Shown one piece after another: positions 35,171 through 44,570 of a stretch of 64,000 nt of DNA. The position numbers were made by a program, and so were the translations under genes. Source of the DNA: RGIG4034 sp045576455 (lineage in GTDB: Bacteria > Bacillota > Clostridia > Lachnospirales > Lachnospiraceae); contig JAZNGM010000010.1 in the NCBI GenBank assembly GCA_045576455.1, positions 23,675 to 87,674 of the forward strand, given 5' to 3'. Numbering within the stretch: position 1 is the stretch's first letter; each line of letters starts with the position of its first letter. The notes under the pieces were generated by a model. It worked only from the letters and a program-made list of their open reading frames with translations, was not told where the DNA came from and did no database searches.

Positions 35171-36433
35171 TTAATCGGGTTCGGCAATACGCGTCACCCC
35201 TACATAAATCTGTGATATTTTGTACCAGGTGGCAGCATCGATGGTGCCGGTTTCGGGAAGGTCAAATACGGATTGGAATACCCGGATGGCCTCCGCTGTT
35301 TTTGGACCTAATATTCCATCTACATTCAATTTGGGAATGAGCGGATAGTTGTCAGAAATCCTGTTAAGCTGTTCCTGTATGGTCATAACCGGTTCACCGC
35401 GGCTTCCTTGCGTGAGTGTATAGCCGGGAAAGGAAGAAGGAACACCGGAAACATAATCTGTAGAGTTAATATATATATCATTGCCATAATAGTTTCTTAA
35501 AATATCGATGGCAGCATAGCCTTCATCACCGAGATATTTAGAACCCCACTGGCTCATGCCGTTGCAGGTATGGTTAACCCCGTCACAGTATATGGTAAAA
35601 ATTGGTTGTCTGATGCCCGGACGTGACAGGAAATTATTAAAAATGCTGTCAACAATACGCTCTACATTAGTATAAATATTACGCCCGTTAATCCACTTCT
35701 GGTCATAGGCCGTGGAAGAGGTGATGGTAAAATTGTAGCCCTGATTCCTGTACCATTCCGTATATACACGGTTTAGGGTAAAGCTCATTATGGCAAGCGT
35801 ATTGGCATAAATGGTGCTTTCCGGCCAGGTGGCATATATCTCGGAAGATACAACATTTTTAATATAGTCGGTGTAGTTTACATAGTAGTTCGTGGCACCG
35901 GGATCATTGGGCGGTCCGTCATGCACTATAATAAATTCCGGAATAACAACACGGTTTAAGATAATCTCGCCGGTTTCTTCCACCGTTTTTATTTCATCCT
36001 CAGGAATTTTCGGTGGATAGTCATAGAAAAGTGTATGAGGTGCGATTACGATATTTTCTGTCTGGGAAGGTATTTCAATACGATGCATTTTGACCGGCTG
36101 GATACTGGTAACGTCCGGCAGTAATTCTGAGTCTGTAATTCTTACGGGTTCATAGTTGTCAGCATAAATATCGATGGTATAATTAGTGTAGGGCTGCGGG
36201 GAGTCCGGCTGCATACTGTAATCAATGGGAGGAGCCTCAAGCATAATGTCTTCCGTATTGCCGCTTGAGTCGGTAGTTATTTCGTTGACTATGGTGTCCG
36301 GGTCATTGCTTCTTCTTATGGTAACGCGTGCATTGGGAATGGGCTCGGGACCTGCGTCGGATGTAACTCTTACGCGAAGCATTCCTTCCGATTGTTGGGT
36401 TGCACGTAAATCATAGGGTATGTGATAAATCAT
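35171..36433 (-). CDS. SpoIID/LytB-like protein with C-terminal peptidoglycan-binding domain
   Basis: 420 residues. Residues about 15-125 form a beta-rich carboxypeptidase-regulatory-like domain (ARVTIRRSNDPDTIVNEITTDSSGNT). The middle resembles the SpoIID/LytB fold (YVNYTDYIKNVVSSEIYATWPESTIYANTLAIMSFTLNR cut into short blocks, and MSQWGSKYLG). The C-terminus is a PG_binding_1 domain (LNVDGILGPKTAEAIRVFQ). No signal peptide is visible, which suggests action in the mother cell or in spore coat/cortex assembly. Function is inferred from domains. Confidence 0.6.
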   Translation of the reverse strand: MIYHIPYDLRATQQSEGMLRVRVTSDAGPEPIPNARVTIRRSNDPDTIVNEITTDSSGNTEDIMLEAPPIDYSMQPDSPQPYTNYTIDIYADNYEPVRITDSELLPDVTSIQPVKMHRIEIPSQTENIVIAPHTLFYDYPPKIPEDEIKTVEETGEIILNRVVIPEFIIVHDGPPNDPGATNYYVNYTDYIKNVVSSEIYATWPESTIYANTLAIMSFTLNRVYTEWYRNQGYNFTITSSTAYDQKWINGRNIYTNVERIVDSIFNNFLSRPGIRQPIFTIYCDGVNHTCNGMSQWGSKYLGDEGYAAIDILRNYYGNDIYINSTDYVSGVPSSFPGYTLTQGSRGEPVMTIQEQLNRISDNYPLIPKLNVDGILGPKTAEAIRVFQSVFDLPETGTIDAATWYKISQIYVGVTRIAEPD

Positions 36434-36520
36434 ACAAAAAATCCTTTGTATTGTCCTTAATTATAGTATATGGTAAAAGAAAAAGATGTGTGACCAAGAC
36501 ACATGACATAGGAGGAAAAA

Positions 36521-36694
36521 ATGATACCGAACGATCCGGTTATGTTATTAAGTTTTGTTAATTTAAAGCTTCGTGATTATTACGGAAGCCTTGAAGCGTT
36601 GTGTGAAGATTTGGATGTGGATATGGAAACGCTTAAGGAAAAACTAAAAGGAATTCAATATTTCTATGATGAGGAGAAAAACCAGTTTGTCTAA
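36521..36694 (+). CDS. DUF4250 domain protein
   Basis: 57-residue protein starting IPNDPVMLLSFVNLKLRD, the conserved opening of the DUF4250 family found mainly in Clostridia. It has a helix-turn-helix-like second half (SLEALCEDLDVDMETLKEKL). An AGGAGG site lies 8 bases before the ATG. Its last 29 bases overlap the next gene. The function is unknown; a small DNA-binding role is only a guess. Confidence 0.85.
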   Translation: MIPNDPVMLLSFVNLKLRDYYGSLEALCEDLDVDMETLKEKLKGIQYFYDEEKNQFV

Positions 36695-38147
36695 AACAGT
36701 AATACTGAAGATAAATGACAGTCATACGATAGAAATAAATACAGAAACCCTTCAAAAAGACGAAAATCTGTTAAAACTTATGATTAAGCATGGAATTACC
36801 GGAGATTTTTGCGGTGGTAACGGTATGTGCGCACGATGCAAGGTTAAGTTTCTTACTACAGCACCGTTGCCTACGGCAGTGGAAAGAAGATTGCTTACAG
36901 CAGAAGAATTACGGGAAGGATATCGTCTTTCTTGTTGTGTTACAATCACACCGGTATTAGGCGAAACGATAGAGATAAAAACCGCATTTACAAGACCGGA
37001 TATTCAAATATTGGATGATTATGCGCTGCTATTAACGATTAACGAAAAAAAACGCAACAAGGCAGAAGCAGATTATATTATTGCAGATATAGGAACAACA
37101 ACTATTGCCATGCAGCTTATTTCGGCAAAAGACATGACCGTTAAGAAAACATATAGGGCATTGAATCCTGAGCGTACTTTCGGTATGGATGTAATTGCAC
37201 GCATACAGGCGAGTGTACAGGGATTTAGGGAAGAGATAAAGAATATAATCCGGGAAGAAATCAAAAAAGGTGTCCGTTATCTTTTGGATGGTCATGAAGT
37301 GGTGAAAGATATTGAAGTGGTGAAAGATATTTATGTAAGTGCCAATGCAACCATGAAGCAGTTGTTTATGGGAAACGATGTATCCGCCATGGGAACCTAT
37401 CCGTTTATTATAGAACAAACGGTTCCGGATGTAATAGATTTTAACGGATACCGCCTACATTTTGTGCCGGATGCGGGAACATTTGTCGGTGGAGATATAG
37501 TGTCCGGCGTTTATGCACTCGGAATGCATGTGACTAATGAAGTCAATTTGCTGGTTGATTTGGGGACTAACGGAGAGCTTGTGCTCGGGAGTGCTCAAAA
37601 GCTTATGGGAACCGCAACAGCAGCGGGTCCGGCGTTTGAGAATGCCAAGACTTTTTATGTTCCGGGAAGCGATATTATCCGGATAGTTTCTGATATGCTA
37701 AATGAACATATCATTGACTCAGAAGGTTTATTGATAGAAAAGTATTTTGAAATGGGGTATCCGGTAGATAAAATCACCGTTACGCAGGAAGATATCCGTA
37801 ATTTGCAAAAGGCGAAGGCAGCAGTCCGGTGTGGAATCGAGGCTTTAATAAAAGCATACGGGGTAACGGCGGTAGATATTGCGCATGTATATCTTGCGGG
37901 CGGTTTCGGACACGGATTAAGTGCCAAAAGTGCCGTCAGAATAGGTTTGATTCCAACAGAACTGGAAGATAAAATAGTCAGTGTATCCAATACCGCACTC
38001 GGCGGGGCGTATATGCTGGGACTGAATATGCAAGAAGGTGCATGGCAGGAGGTATGTGATATTGCAGAACGTATACAGGTGATTAATCTTGCAGAGGATA
38101 CTATGTTTAATGAAAGTTATATGAATGCATTAAACTTCCCGCAATAA
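36666..38147 (+). CDS. [2Fe-2S] ferredoxin-ASKHA protein (corrinoid-activation/RACo-like)
   Basis: 493 residues if ATG 36666 is used; TTG 36687, ten bases after GAGGAG, is an alternative start. An N-terminal plant-type ferredoxin domain has the cluster cysteines CGGNGMCARC and LSCC. A C-terminal DUF4445/ASKHA ATPase domain follows (IADIGTTTIAMQL, VDLGTNGEL, YLAGGFGHGL). RACo-type proteins reductively reactivate corrinoid methyltransferases using ATP. No corrinoid protein or methyltransferase gene is adjacent, so the partner is unknown. It overlaps DUF4250 by 29 bp. Confidence 0.82.
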   Translation: MMRRKTSLSKTVILKINDSHTIEINTETLQKDENLLKLMIKHGITGDFCGGNGMCARCKVKFLTTAPLPTAVERRLLTAEELREGYRLSCCVTITPVLGETIEIKTAFTRPDIQILDDYALLLTINEKKRNKAEADYIIADIGTTTIAMQLISAKDMTVKKTYRALNPERTFGMDVIARIQASVQGFREEIKNIIREEIKKGVRYLLDGHEVVKDIEVVKDIYVSANATMKQLFMGNDVSAMGTYPFIIEQTVPDVIDFNGYRLHFVPDAGTFVGGDIVSGVYALGMHVTNEVNLLVDLGTNGELVLGSAQKLMGTATAAGPAFENAKTFYVPGSDIIRIVSDMLNEHIIDSEGLLIEKYFEMGYPVDKITVTQEDIRNLQKAKAAVRCGIEALIKAYGVTAVDIAHVYLAGGFGHGLSAKSAVRIGLIPTELEDKIVSVSNTALGGAYMLGLNMQEGAWQEVCDIAERIQVINLAEDTMFNESYMNALNFPQ

Positions 38148-38187
38148 TCATATACTGATACGAAAACATAATTATAAGGTATCTTAT

Positions 38188-38904
38188 GTGAAAAACTCTT
38201 CATATTTGAATATAAAACACATACGATACGACATGTGTGCTTTGCTTTTTCTCATAGTTATTATGTGTATATGGATTCATAATAATAAGGAAACGTCATA
38301 TGATGACGTACCTGCGTTTAAGGAAGAAAACGCCAAAGAGGAATGCGAGGTAAAAAAGATTGCCCTGACCTTTGATGATGGTCCGCATCCGGTGTATACA
38401 GAACAACTTTTAGACGGACTTTCGGAAAGAGGAATCAAAGGAACCTTTTTTCTTTTGGGAAAGCTGTGTGAGTGTTATCCTGAAATAGTTGAACGGATAG
38501 CTCAAGAGGGACATATAATAGGAAATCATACCTATTCCCATATCCAGTTAACGAAAAATAACTTAGAATTATTTCAGGAAGAACTGATTAAGACAAACGA
38601 ACTTCTTGAAGCGTTGACGGGGCAACCGGTTACGTATGTAAGGCCGCCCTTTGGCGTATGGAATAAAAAACTGGAAGAAAACCTTAATATGATTCCTGTT
38701 TTTTGGAACATCGACCCTCTTGACTGGTGTACGTCAAATTCGGATAATGTATGTTACAGGGTAACCAGTAAGGCAAAGGAAAATGCCATTGTATTGTTAC
38801 ATGACAGTTATAAGTCTACGGTCGAAGCTACCTTAAAGATAATTGATGAATTGATTTCGGAAGGCTTTGAATTTGTTACGGTGGATGAATTACTATTTGA
38901 TTAA
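38188..38904 (+). CDS. Polysaccharide deacetylase (NodB homology domain), membrane-anchored
   Basis: 238 residues from GTG 38188 (AAGG ribosome site). One membrane helix near residues 14-30 anchors the enzyme. The NodB domain shows ALTFDDGPHPVYT (catalytic Asp and metal Asp), HIIGNHTYSH (metal histidines), RPPFG and NAIVLLHD. It probably N-deacetylates peptidoglycan or another cell-surface glycan; PdaA-like roles in spore cortex are possible. Confidence 0.88.
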   Translation: MKNSSYLNIKHIRYDMCALLFLIVIMCIWIHNNKETSYDDVPAFKEENAKEECEVKKIALTFDDGPHPVYTEQLLDGLSERGIKGTFFLLGKLCECYPEIVERIAQEGHIIGNHTYSHIQLTKNNLELFQEELIKTNELLEALTGQPVTYVRPPFGVWNKKLEENLNMIPVFWNIDPLDWCTSNSDNVCYRVTSKAKENAIVLLHDSYKSTVEATLKIIDELISEGFEFVTVDELLFD

Positions 38905-38943
38905 GATAAAAAGTTTAAGATAAAGAGTTTAGGATAAATAGTT
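38902..38943 (+). repeat. Three 14-bp tandem units beginning at the deacetylase stop codon
   Basis: TAAGATAAAAAGTT, TAAGATAAAGAGTT and TAGGATAAATAGTT follow each other; the first TAA is the gene's stop. Confidence 0.9.
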
Positions 38944-38960
38944 AAGAAACGGAGACAGAG

Positions 38961-40283
38961 ATGGATATTTTTTCTTATATGAGAAATAACAATCTTGAAA
39001 AGGAAGCACCGCTTGCCGCAAGAATGCGTCCGCGTTCTTTGGATGAGGTAGTGGGACAGCAGCATATTATAGGTAAGGATAAGCTTTTATACCGTGCCAT
39101 TAAAGCGGATAAAATAAGTTCTATTATTTTTTACGGACCGCCGGGAACGGGTAAGACAACACTTGCGAAGGTTATAGCCAATACGACCAGTGCGGAATTT
39201 ACCCAGATTAATGCGACGGTTGCCGGTAAAAAGGATATGGAGGAAGTTATCGATAAGGCCAAGGATACGTTAGGGATGTTTGGCAAGAGAACGATTCTTT
39301 TTATTGATGAGATTCATCGTTTTAATAAGGGGCAGCAGGACTATTTACTGCCGTTTGTGGAAGACGGAACCATTATTCTTATCGGCGCTACGACGGAAAA
39401 TCCGTATTTTGAAGTTAACGGTGCGCTTATTTCCCGTTCTCAGATATTTGAATTACAACCATTATCCCGTGAGGACGTAAAGCAGCTTATTAACAAAGCA
39501 CTTACAGATGACGAACGTGGTATGGGGGCGTATAAAGCGGTTATTGATGAAGATGCGCTTGATTTTCTTGCAGACGTGGCCGGTGGTGATGCAAGGCATG
39601 CACTGAATGCAGTTGAACTTGGTGTTATGACGACGACACGGAGTGAGGACGGACTGATTCATATTACGTCAGAAGTAGCTTCACAATGTATCCAGAAAAA
39701 AGTAATCCGTTATGATAAAACCGGAGATAATCATTATGATACAATCTCTGCATTTATAAAGAGTATGCGTGGTTCTGACCCGGATGCGGCAATATATTAT
39801 CTTGCTAAAATGCTGATGGCAGGAGAACAGGTTACGTTTATAGCCCGCAGAATTATGATATGTGCGGCAGAAGATGTAGGAAATGCTGACCCGAATGCCC
39901 TTGTGGTGGCAACTAATGCATCACTTGCCGTAGAACGGATAGGAATGCCGGAAGCCAAGATTATACTTGCCCAGGCAGCAGCCTATGTGGCGTGTGCACC
40001 AAAGAGTAATGCGGCAGTATGTGCCATTGAAGAAGCCTATGAAACGGTGGAGGCAACCGGAAATCTTCCGATACCGACCCATTTACAGGATGCCCATTAT
40101 AAAGGCGCTGGTAAGTTGGGACACGGAGTGGGGTATAAATACGCACATGCCTATGATAAACATTATGTGGAACAGCAGTATCTTCCGTATGAACTGACCG
40201 GTAAGGAATTTTACCGTCCGACGGAGAACGGATATGAAAAGAAAATCAGGGAGCATATGAAATGGCTGAAGTCAAAAGATTAG
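38961..40283 (+). CDS. rarA: Replication-associated recombination protein A (RarA/MgsA AAA ATPase)
   Basis: 440-residue AAA+ clamp-loader-like ATPase acting at stalled forks. The N-terminus has PLAARMRPRSLDEVVGQQHI, Walker A is GPPGTGKTTLA, Walker B LFIDEIHRFNK, and sensor 1 GATTENPYFEV. The C-terminal MgsA tetramerisation region includes RGSDPDAAIYYLAKML. Its end overlaps the next gene by 22 bp, so the two are translationally linked. Confidence 0.95.
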   Translation: MDIFSYMRNNNLEKEAPLAARMRPRSLDEVVGQQHIIGKDKLLYRAIKADKISSIIFYGPPGTGKTTLAKVIANTTSAEFTQINATVAGKKDMEEVIDKAKDTLGMFGKRTILFIDEIHRFNKGQQDYLLPFVEDGTIILIGATTENPYFEVNGALISRSQIFELQPLSREDVKQLINKALTDDERGMGAYKAVIDEDALDFLADVAGGDARHALNAVELGVMTTTRSEDGLIHITSEVASQCIQKKVIRYDKTGDNHYDTISAFIKSMRGSDPDAAIYYLAKMLMAGEQVTFIARRIMICAAEDVGNADPNALVVATNASLAVERIGMPEAKIILAQAAAYVACAPKSNAAVCAIEEAYETVEATGNLPIPTHLQDAHYKGAGKLGHGVGYKYAHAYDKHYVEQQYLPYELTGKEFYRPTENGYEKKIREHMKWLKSKD

Positions 40284-41584
40284 ACAATAAACAACGTTTG
40301 TTTCTTATTTCTCTTGATGCGGTCGGAAGTAAAGACATGGAGTATATGTCATCGCTTCCGAACTTTGGAAGATTTTTAAAGGATGCGGCATATTGCCCTA
40401 ATGTAAAAAGTGTATATCCGACTTTAACTTATCCGGCACATACCAGTATTATTACAGGGCGTTATCCTATACATCATGGGGTTGTCAATAATACAATGTT
40501 CCAGCCAAAGCGGCTTAAGCCGGACTGGTTTTACCGTAGAAAAAATATAGTTGGGACAACGCTTTATGATGAAGTAATAAAAAAAGGATGGAAAGCGGCA
40601 TCTCTTTTGTGGCCGGTAACGGGAAAGAGCCGTATCCATTACAACCTGCCGGAGATTCATCCGTACAGGTGGTGGCAGACACAGATTACCACTACACTTT
40701 TTCAGGGGAGTGCGGGTTACATTTTAGGCTTGCTTCCGTATCTTACCATGATTAATAAAGGAACGAGACAGCCGGCACTGGATGATTTTGTGCATAAGTC
40801 AGCTTTGCACACGATAAGGAAATATAATCCGAATCTTGTTATGGTGCATTATCTGGATGTAGATTTTACAAGACATGGCTACGGATTAAATAATAACCAC
40901 GTAAAAGAAGCCATGCAACGTATGGATAAACGTCTCGGTGAGCTTTTTAAGGTAATTGAAGAAACAGGTGACTTAACGAATACAACCATATGTGTTTTTG
41001 GGGACCACTATCAGAAAGATACCCATACGATTTTTTATCCGAATACATTTCTTAAAGAACAAGGATATATTAAAGTACGGGGAAAAAGTATTGCTTCCTA
41101 TAAGGCAGTTGTGAAAAACTGTGACGGTGCAGCTTATATTTATTTAAATCCGGAGTATGAAACATCCGCCTTAAAAGAAGAATTAGAAAAGAAAGTCCTC
41201 ATGCTCTTTGAAAAAGCGTCCCAAAATGCAGCGTATGGTATTAAGCGCATTGTCAGCAGGGAAGAAGCAATACAAAAGGGAGCGGATGCTAATTGTATCG
41301 GTATGCTGGAAGCGGCGGACGGATTTTATTTTTTGGATGAGACAGAAGTGCTTTTAAGAAACGTTTCAGAAGAGAAGCTTCATAAAATGCGGGCAACGCA
41401 CGGATATGACCCAATGACGGAAGACTACGGAACATTTTTTATGGCAAAAGGAAAAAATATTAAGGAAAATGTTCTCATAGATTCTATGGAGCTGGTGGAT
41501 GAAGGGACTACACTTGCCCATATGCTTGGCATAGATTTGGGAGAAGTTGACGGCAAAGTAATATATGATATGTTGAAAAAGTAA
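40262..41584 (+). CDS. Alkaline phosphatase-superfamily phosphodiesterase (ENPP-like)
   Basis: 440 residues. LISLDAVGSKDM (metal Asp) and YPTLTYPAHTSIITGRYP, whose Thr is the likely nucleophile, match type I nucleotide pyrophosphatase/phosphodiesterases. VMVHYLDVDFTRHGYG and CVFGDHYQ supply further metal ligands. No signal peptide is present, so it is probably cytosolic. The substrate is unknown. It overlaps rarA and is followed by a strong terminator. Confidence 0.82.
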   Translation: MAEVKRLDNKQRLFLISLDAVGSKDMEYMSSLPNFGRFLKDAAYCPNVKSVYPTLTYPAHTSIITGRYPIHHGVVNNTMFQPKRLKPDWFYRRKNIVGTTLYDEVIKKGWKAASLLWPVTGKSRIHYNLPEIHPYRWWQTQITTTLFQGSAGYILGLLPYLTMINKGTRQPALDDFVHKSALHTIRKYNPNLVMVHYLDVDFTRHGYGLNNNHVKEAMQRMDKRLGELFKVIEETGDLTNTTICVFGDHYQKDTHTIFYPNTFLKEQGYIKVRGKSIASYKAVVKNCDGAAYIYLNPEYETSALKEELEKKVLMLFEKASQNAAYGIKRIVSREEAIQKGADANCIGMLEAADGFYFLDETEVLLRNVSEEKLHKMRATHGYDPMTEDYGTFFMAKGKNIKENVLIDSMELVDEGTTLAHMLGIDLGEVDGKVIYDMLKK

Positions 41585-41591
41585 TAATATT

Positions 41592-41640
41592 GGCGCAGGA
41601 CCCAAAGGTAATTAAGCTGGGTACTGCGCCTGATTTTTTC
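41592..41640 (+). terminator. Terminator after the phosphodiesterase gene
   Basis: GGCGCAG-ACCCA pairs with TGGGT-CTGCGCC (ending 41630), followed by TGATTTTTT. Confidence 0.9.
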
Positions 41641-41643
41641 CGT

Positions 41644-41715
41644 ATAAAGAGTAATAAAATAAAGAGTAATGAAAAAAATAATAAAAATAATAATAAAAAT
41701 AATAATTAAAATAAT
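41644..41715 (+). repeat. AT-rich simple repeat between converging genes
   Basis: Two copies of ATAAAGAGTAAT are followed by a run of AATAAT/AAAAATAAT units that ends at the DUF4364 stop. Confidence 0.85.
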
Positions 41716-42230
41716 TAGAATAATTCGCCAATCAGGTATTGATATATATCCTGATTTTTTTTGTGCCAGTTATCACAGATTTCCGCAGCCATTTCTTCCG
41801 TGGGAACGGTGAGGGAAAGACTGATAAGAGGTGTCTTATTGTCTTTTGCAACAAGCTCTGCCGTATATTCTCCGGAAGTGGATTTATAGTACTGTGCCTG
41901 GACAGATACTTCGTCTTTTAACTGCTGATGGTTATTTACAAGAAATTGTTGGATTTCTTCCTTAATCTGTGGACTGATCCGGTTCTTAAAATAGTCAAGT
42001 GTCTGGAGGCCTTCCGCGGTTAAAGAAAGATGCGTGCGGTTACCGATGACTTCCTCCGTAACGTATGCATCGGAAGTAAGATCGGAGAATACTTCCTGCA
42101 AAGTAATATAATTGGTATATCCTTTTTCAAGAATGAATTCACTTATCTGCGCGCGGGTAAGCGGAAAGTTGACCCGGTTCAGCATGTAAAGCACTATTAA
42201 TTTATAGAGGGTATGTGGTGTCTGATTCAA
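41715..42230 (-). CDS. DUF4364 family protein (predicted winged-helix regulator)
   Basis: 171 residues, recognised from the opening LYKLIVLYMLNRVNFPLTRAQISEFILEKGYTNY and the HLSLTAEGLQTLDYF block of DUF4364. This is a Clostridial family with an N-terminal winged helix similar to PadR-type regulators. The start is a TTG with AAGGAAGG eight bases upstream. It overlaps the upstream radical SAM gene by 29 bp, so the two are co-expressed. The target is unknown. Confidence 0.82.
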   Translation of the reverse strand: MNQTPHTLYKLIVLYMLNRVNFPLTRAQISEFILEKGYTNYITLQEVFSDLTSDAYVTEEVIGNRTHLSLTAEGLQTLDYFKNRISPQIKEEIQQFLVNNHQQLKDEVSVQAQYYKSTSGEYTAELVAKDNKTPLISLSLTVPTEEMAAEICDNWHKKNQDIYQYLIGELF

Positions 42231-43152
42231 TGTAATACCTTCCTTGCCAGGTTATTCTTTTTAACATGGTTGAGTGTAACGTGTTAAGAACATCACGCTT
42301 GTTAAGACTCCATTTAGGAGCAAGGGTGAGACTCTTGGGGCCATCGCCGGTTAAACGATGGATAACGATTTTTTCTGATAAATGCTCTAATAGAGTTATC
42401 AGTATGTCAATGTATTGCTCTTTGGTTATGTCAGGATATAGCGTCTTGTCTTTAGAAAGTGCAGTTCCTTCAATCACATGCAGCATGTGAAGTTTTATAC
42501 CATCGATTTGAAGTGCATTCAGGTGCTTCACCGATTTAAGGTTATGCTCCAAAGTTTCACCGGGAAGACCGATGATAAGATGGGCAATAACAGGAATATT
42601 AATCCGGTGGAGTGCCTGTACGGTTTTGTCAAAGCATTCCGTTTTATATCCCCGGTTTATTAGCAGGGCAGTATCTTCGTGGATGGTCTGAAGGCCCAGC
42701 TCAATCCATATGAACTTGTCCGGGAAACGTTTCTTTAAATCGGCAAGAAGCGTAAGGCAATCGTCATTTATGCAATCGGGACGTGTTCCGATGGAAATTC
42801 CCACAACGTTTGGTTCCTGAAGACTTTCCGTAAAAAGTGCATTTAGTCTGTGGGTGGGAGCGTAAGTATTTGTATATGATTGAAAATAGGCGATATATCG
42901 GGAACCGGTTATTTTGTCACCGAATAGTTTTTTGCCGTTTTCAAGCTGTTCACGGATGGAAGATACAGATTTGCTTGCAAATTCACCACTTCCTCCGGCA
43001 CTACAGAAAATACATCCGCCGGTCGATAAGGTTCCGTCCCTGTTAGGACAGGTCATGCCTGCATCAAGTGCGATTTTGTATATTTTTTCCCCATAGACCG
43101 TTTTTAAATAGTGGTCGAGGGAGTAGTAAGGTTTGTCTGCCCATTTTTTCAT
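42202..43152 (-). CDS. TIGR01212 family radical SAM protein (YhcC-like)
   Basis: 316 residues from ATG 43152 (AGGA upstream; a TTG nine codons earlier has no ribosome site). The cluster motif is in CPNRDGTLSTGGCIFCSAGGSG, with the last two cysteines as CIFC. GISIGTRPDCI and IWIELGLQTIHEDT are family blocks. YhcC-type proteins are radical SAM enzymes probably involved in RNA or cofactor modification; the reaction is not established. Confidence 0.88.
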   Translation of the reverse strand: MKKWADKPYYSLDHYLKTVYGEKIYKIALDAGMTCPNRDGTLSTGGCIFCSAGGSGEFASKSVSSIREQLENGKKLFGDKITGSRYIAYFQSYTNTYAPTHRLNALFTESLQEPNVVGISIGTRPDCINDDCLTLLADLKKRFPDKFIWIELGLQTIHEDTALLINRGYKTECFDKTVQALHRINIPVIAHLIIGLPGETLEHNLKSVKHLNALQIDGIKLHMLHVIEGTALSKDKTLYPDITKEQYIDILITLLEHLSEKIVIHRLTGDGPKSLTLAPKWSLNKRDVLNTLHSTMLKRITWQGRYYIESDTTYPL

Positions 43153-43202
43153 GGAATTGTCCTGTGAACCTTCCTGCAATAATTTGTCGGTGGCGGGATT
43201 AA

Positions 43203-44357
43203 CTATTTCTCAATATGTGCTTTAACGGCATCGGCTACTACCTGTGCTACATTAGGGTTAAATGCTGCCGGCATAATGTTGTTTTCATTGAGTTCATCTT
43301 CGGGCACAAGGGCTGCGATAGCTTCCGCTGCCGCAAGCTTCATGGCTTCCGTAATCTGTGTTGCGCGGCCTTCCAAGGCACCTTTGAAGATTCCCGGGAA
43401 TGCAACTACGTTATTAATCTGGTTAGGGAAATCGCTACGGCCGGTTCCGACTACGCGTGCGCCGCCTTCTTTGGCAACATCAGGCATGATTTCCGGAGTA
43501 GGATTAGCCATGGCAAAAATGATGGCATCCTTATTCATGGAAGCAACCATTTCTTTCGTAACGATGTTAGGGGCAGAAACGCCGATAAAAATATCAGCTC
43601 CACGCATGGCATCGGAAAGGGTTCCCTTTTTATTTTCAAGGTTTGTAACGAGTGCCATTTCTTTCTGCATCCAGTTAAGACCTTCCGTATCTTTTCCTAC
43701 AATGCCGACTTTATCACACATGGTAACATTTTTGAAACCGTACGTAAGAAGAAGCTTTGTAATGGCAACACCGGCACTTCCGGCACCGTTCACAACAACA
43801 CGGCAGTCATTTTTATCTTTTCCTACTATTTTAAGTGCGTTGATGCAGCCTGCAAGAACAACGATGGCAGTACCATGCTGGTCGTCGTGGAATACAGGGA
43901 TATCTAAAGTTTCTTTCAATCTTTTTTCAATTTCAAAACAACGTGGAGCAGAAATGTCCTCAAGGTTGATTCCGCCGAAGCCCGGTGCCATGTAGGTAAC
44001 GGCTTTAATGATTTCTTCCGTGTCCTGTGTATCAAGACAGATTGGTACGGCATTGACGCCGCCGAATTCTTTAAAAAGAACTGCCTTTCCTTCCATAACC
44101 GGCATAGCAGCGTATGGGCCGATGTTACCCAGTCCCAAAACGGCACTGCCGTCTGAAACTACAGCTACGGTATTGGCTTTCATCGTATATTTATAAGCAG
44201 CTTCTTTATCCTCAGCGATTACAAGACAAGGCTCGGCGACGCCCGGTGTGTATGCAAGGGCTAAATCTTCTCTTGTGCGGACTTTAGCTTTTGATGTTAT
44301 TTCAAGCTTGCCGTTCCATTCTTCGTGAAGCATGAGTGCTTTTTCCTTTGTTGTCAT
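43203..44357 (-). CDS. NAD(P)-dependent malic enzyme
   Basis: 384 residues from ATG 44357, which has AGAGGAC upstream; the 17-residue upstream extension is rejected. YTPGVAEPC, SDGSAVLGLGNIGPYAAMPVMEGKAVLFK, FHDDQHGTAIVVLA and the nucleotide-binding VVNGAGSAG identify a bacterial-type malic enzyme. It oxidatively decarboxylates malate to pyruvate and CO2. The short form (about 385-410 residues) is typical of Firmicutes. Cofactor preference cannot be assigned safely. Confidence 0.92.
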   Translation of the reverse strand: MTTKEKALMLHEEWNGKLEITSKAKVRTREDLALAYTPGVAEPCLVIAEDKEAAYKYTMKANTVAVVSDGSAVLGLGNIGPYAAMPVMEGKAVLFKEFGGVNAVPICLDTQDTEEIIKAVTYMAPGFGGINLEDISAPRCFEIEKRLKETLDIPVFHDDQHGTAIVVLAGCINALKIVGKDKNDCRVVVNGAGSAGVAITKLLLTYGFKNVTMCDKVGIVGKDTEGLNWMQKEMALVTNLENKKGTLSDAMRGADIFIGVSAPNIVTKEMVASMNKDAIIFAMANPTPEIMPDVAKEGGARVVGTGRSDFPNQINNVVAFPGIFKGALEGRATQITEAMKLAAAEAIAALVPEDELNENNIMPAAFNPNVAQVVADAVKAHIEK

Positions 44358-44570
44358 AATTGTCCTCTTTTCTATTACATATCTGTTACATATTAGTACA
44401 AGAAACATAATATAATAAGAAAGTTTTTTTTACAATAACAGAAAATGCTTTTGTTTTGAAAAAGATTGTGCTATATTGATTTTAATATATACATATTCAA
44501 GTAACACATCCGATATAAAATCCCAACAACAGATAACAAAAGAAAGATAAATATAAACTGGAGGAAATCT

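Noticed and set aside
43215..43995. Long plus-strand frames opposite the malic enzyme gene
   Set aside because: They are shadows of a well-supported minus-strand gene and have no family features.
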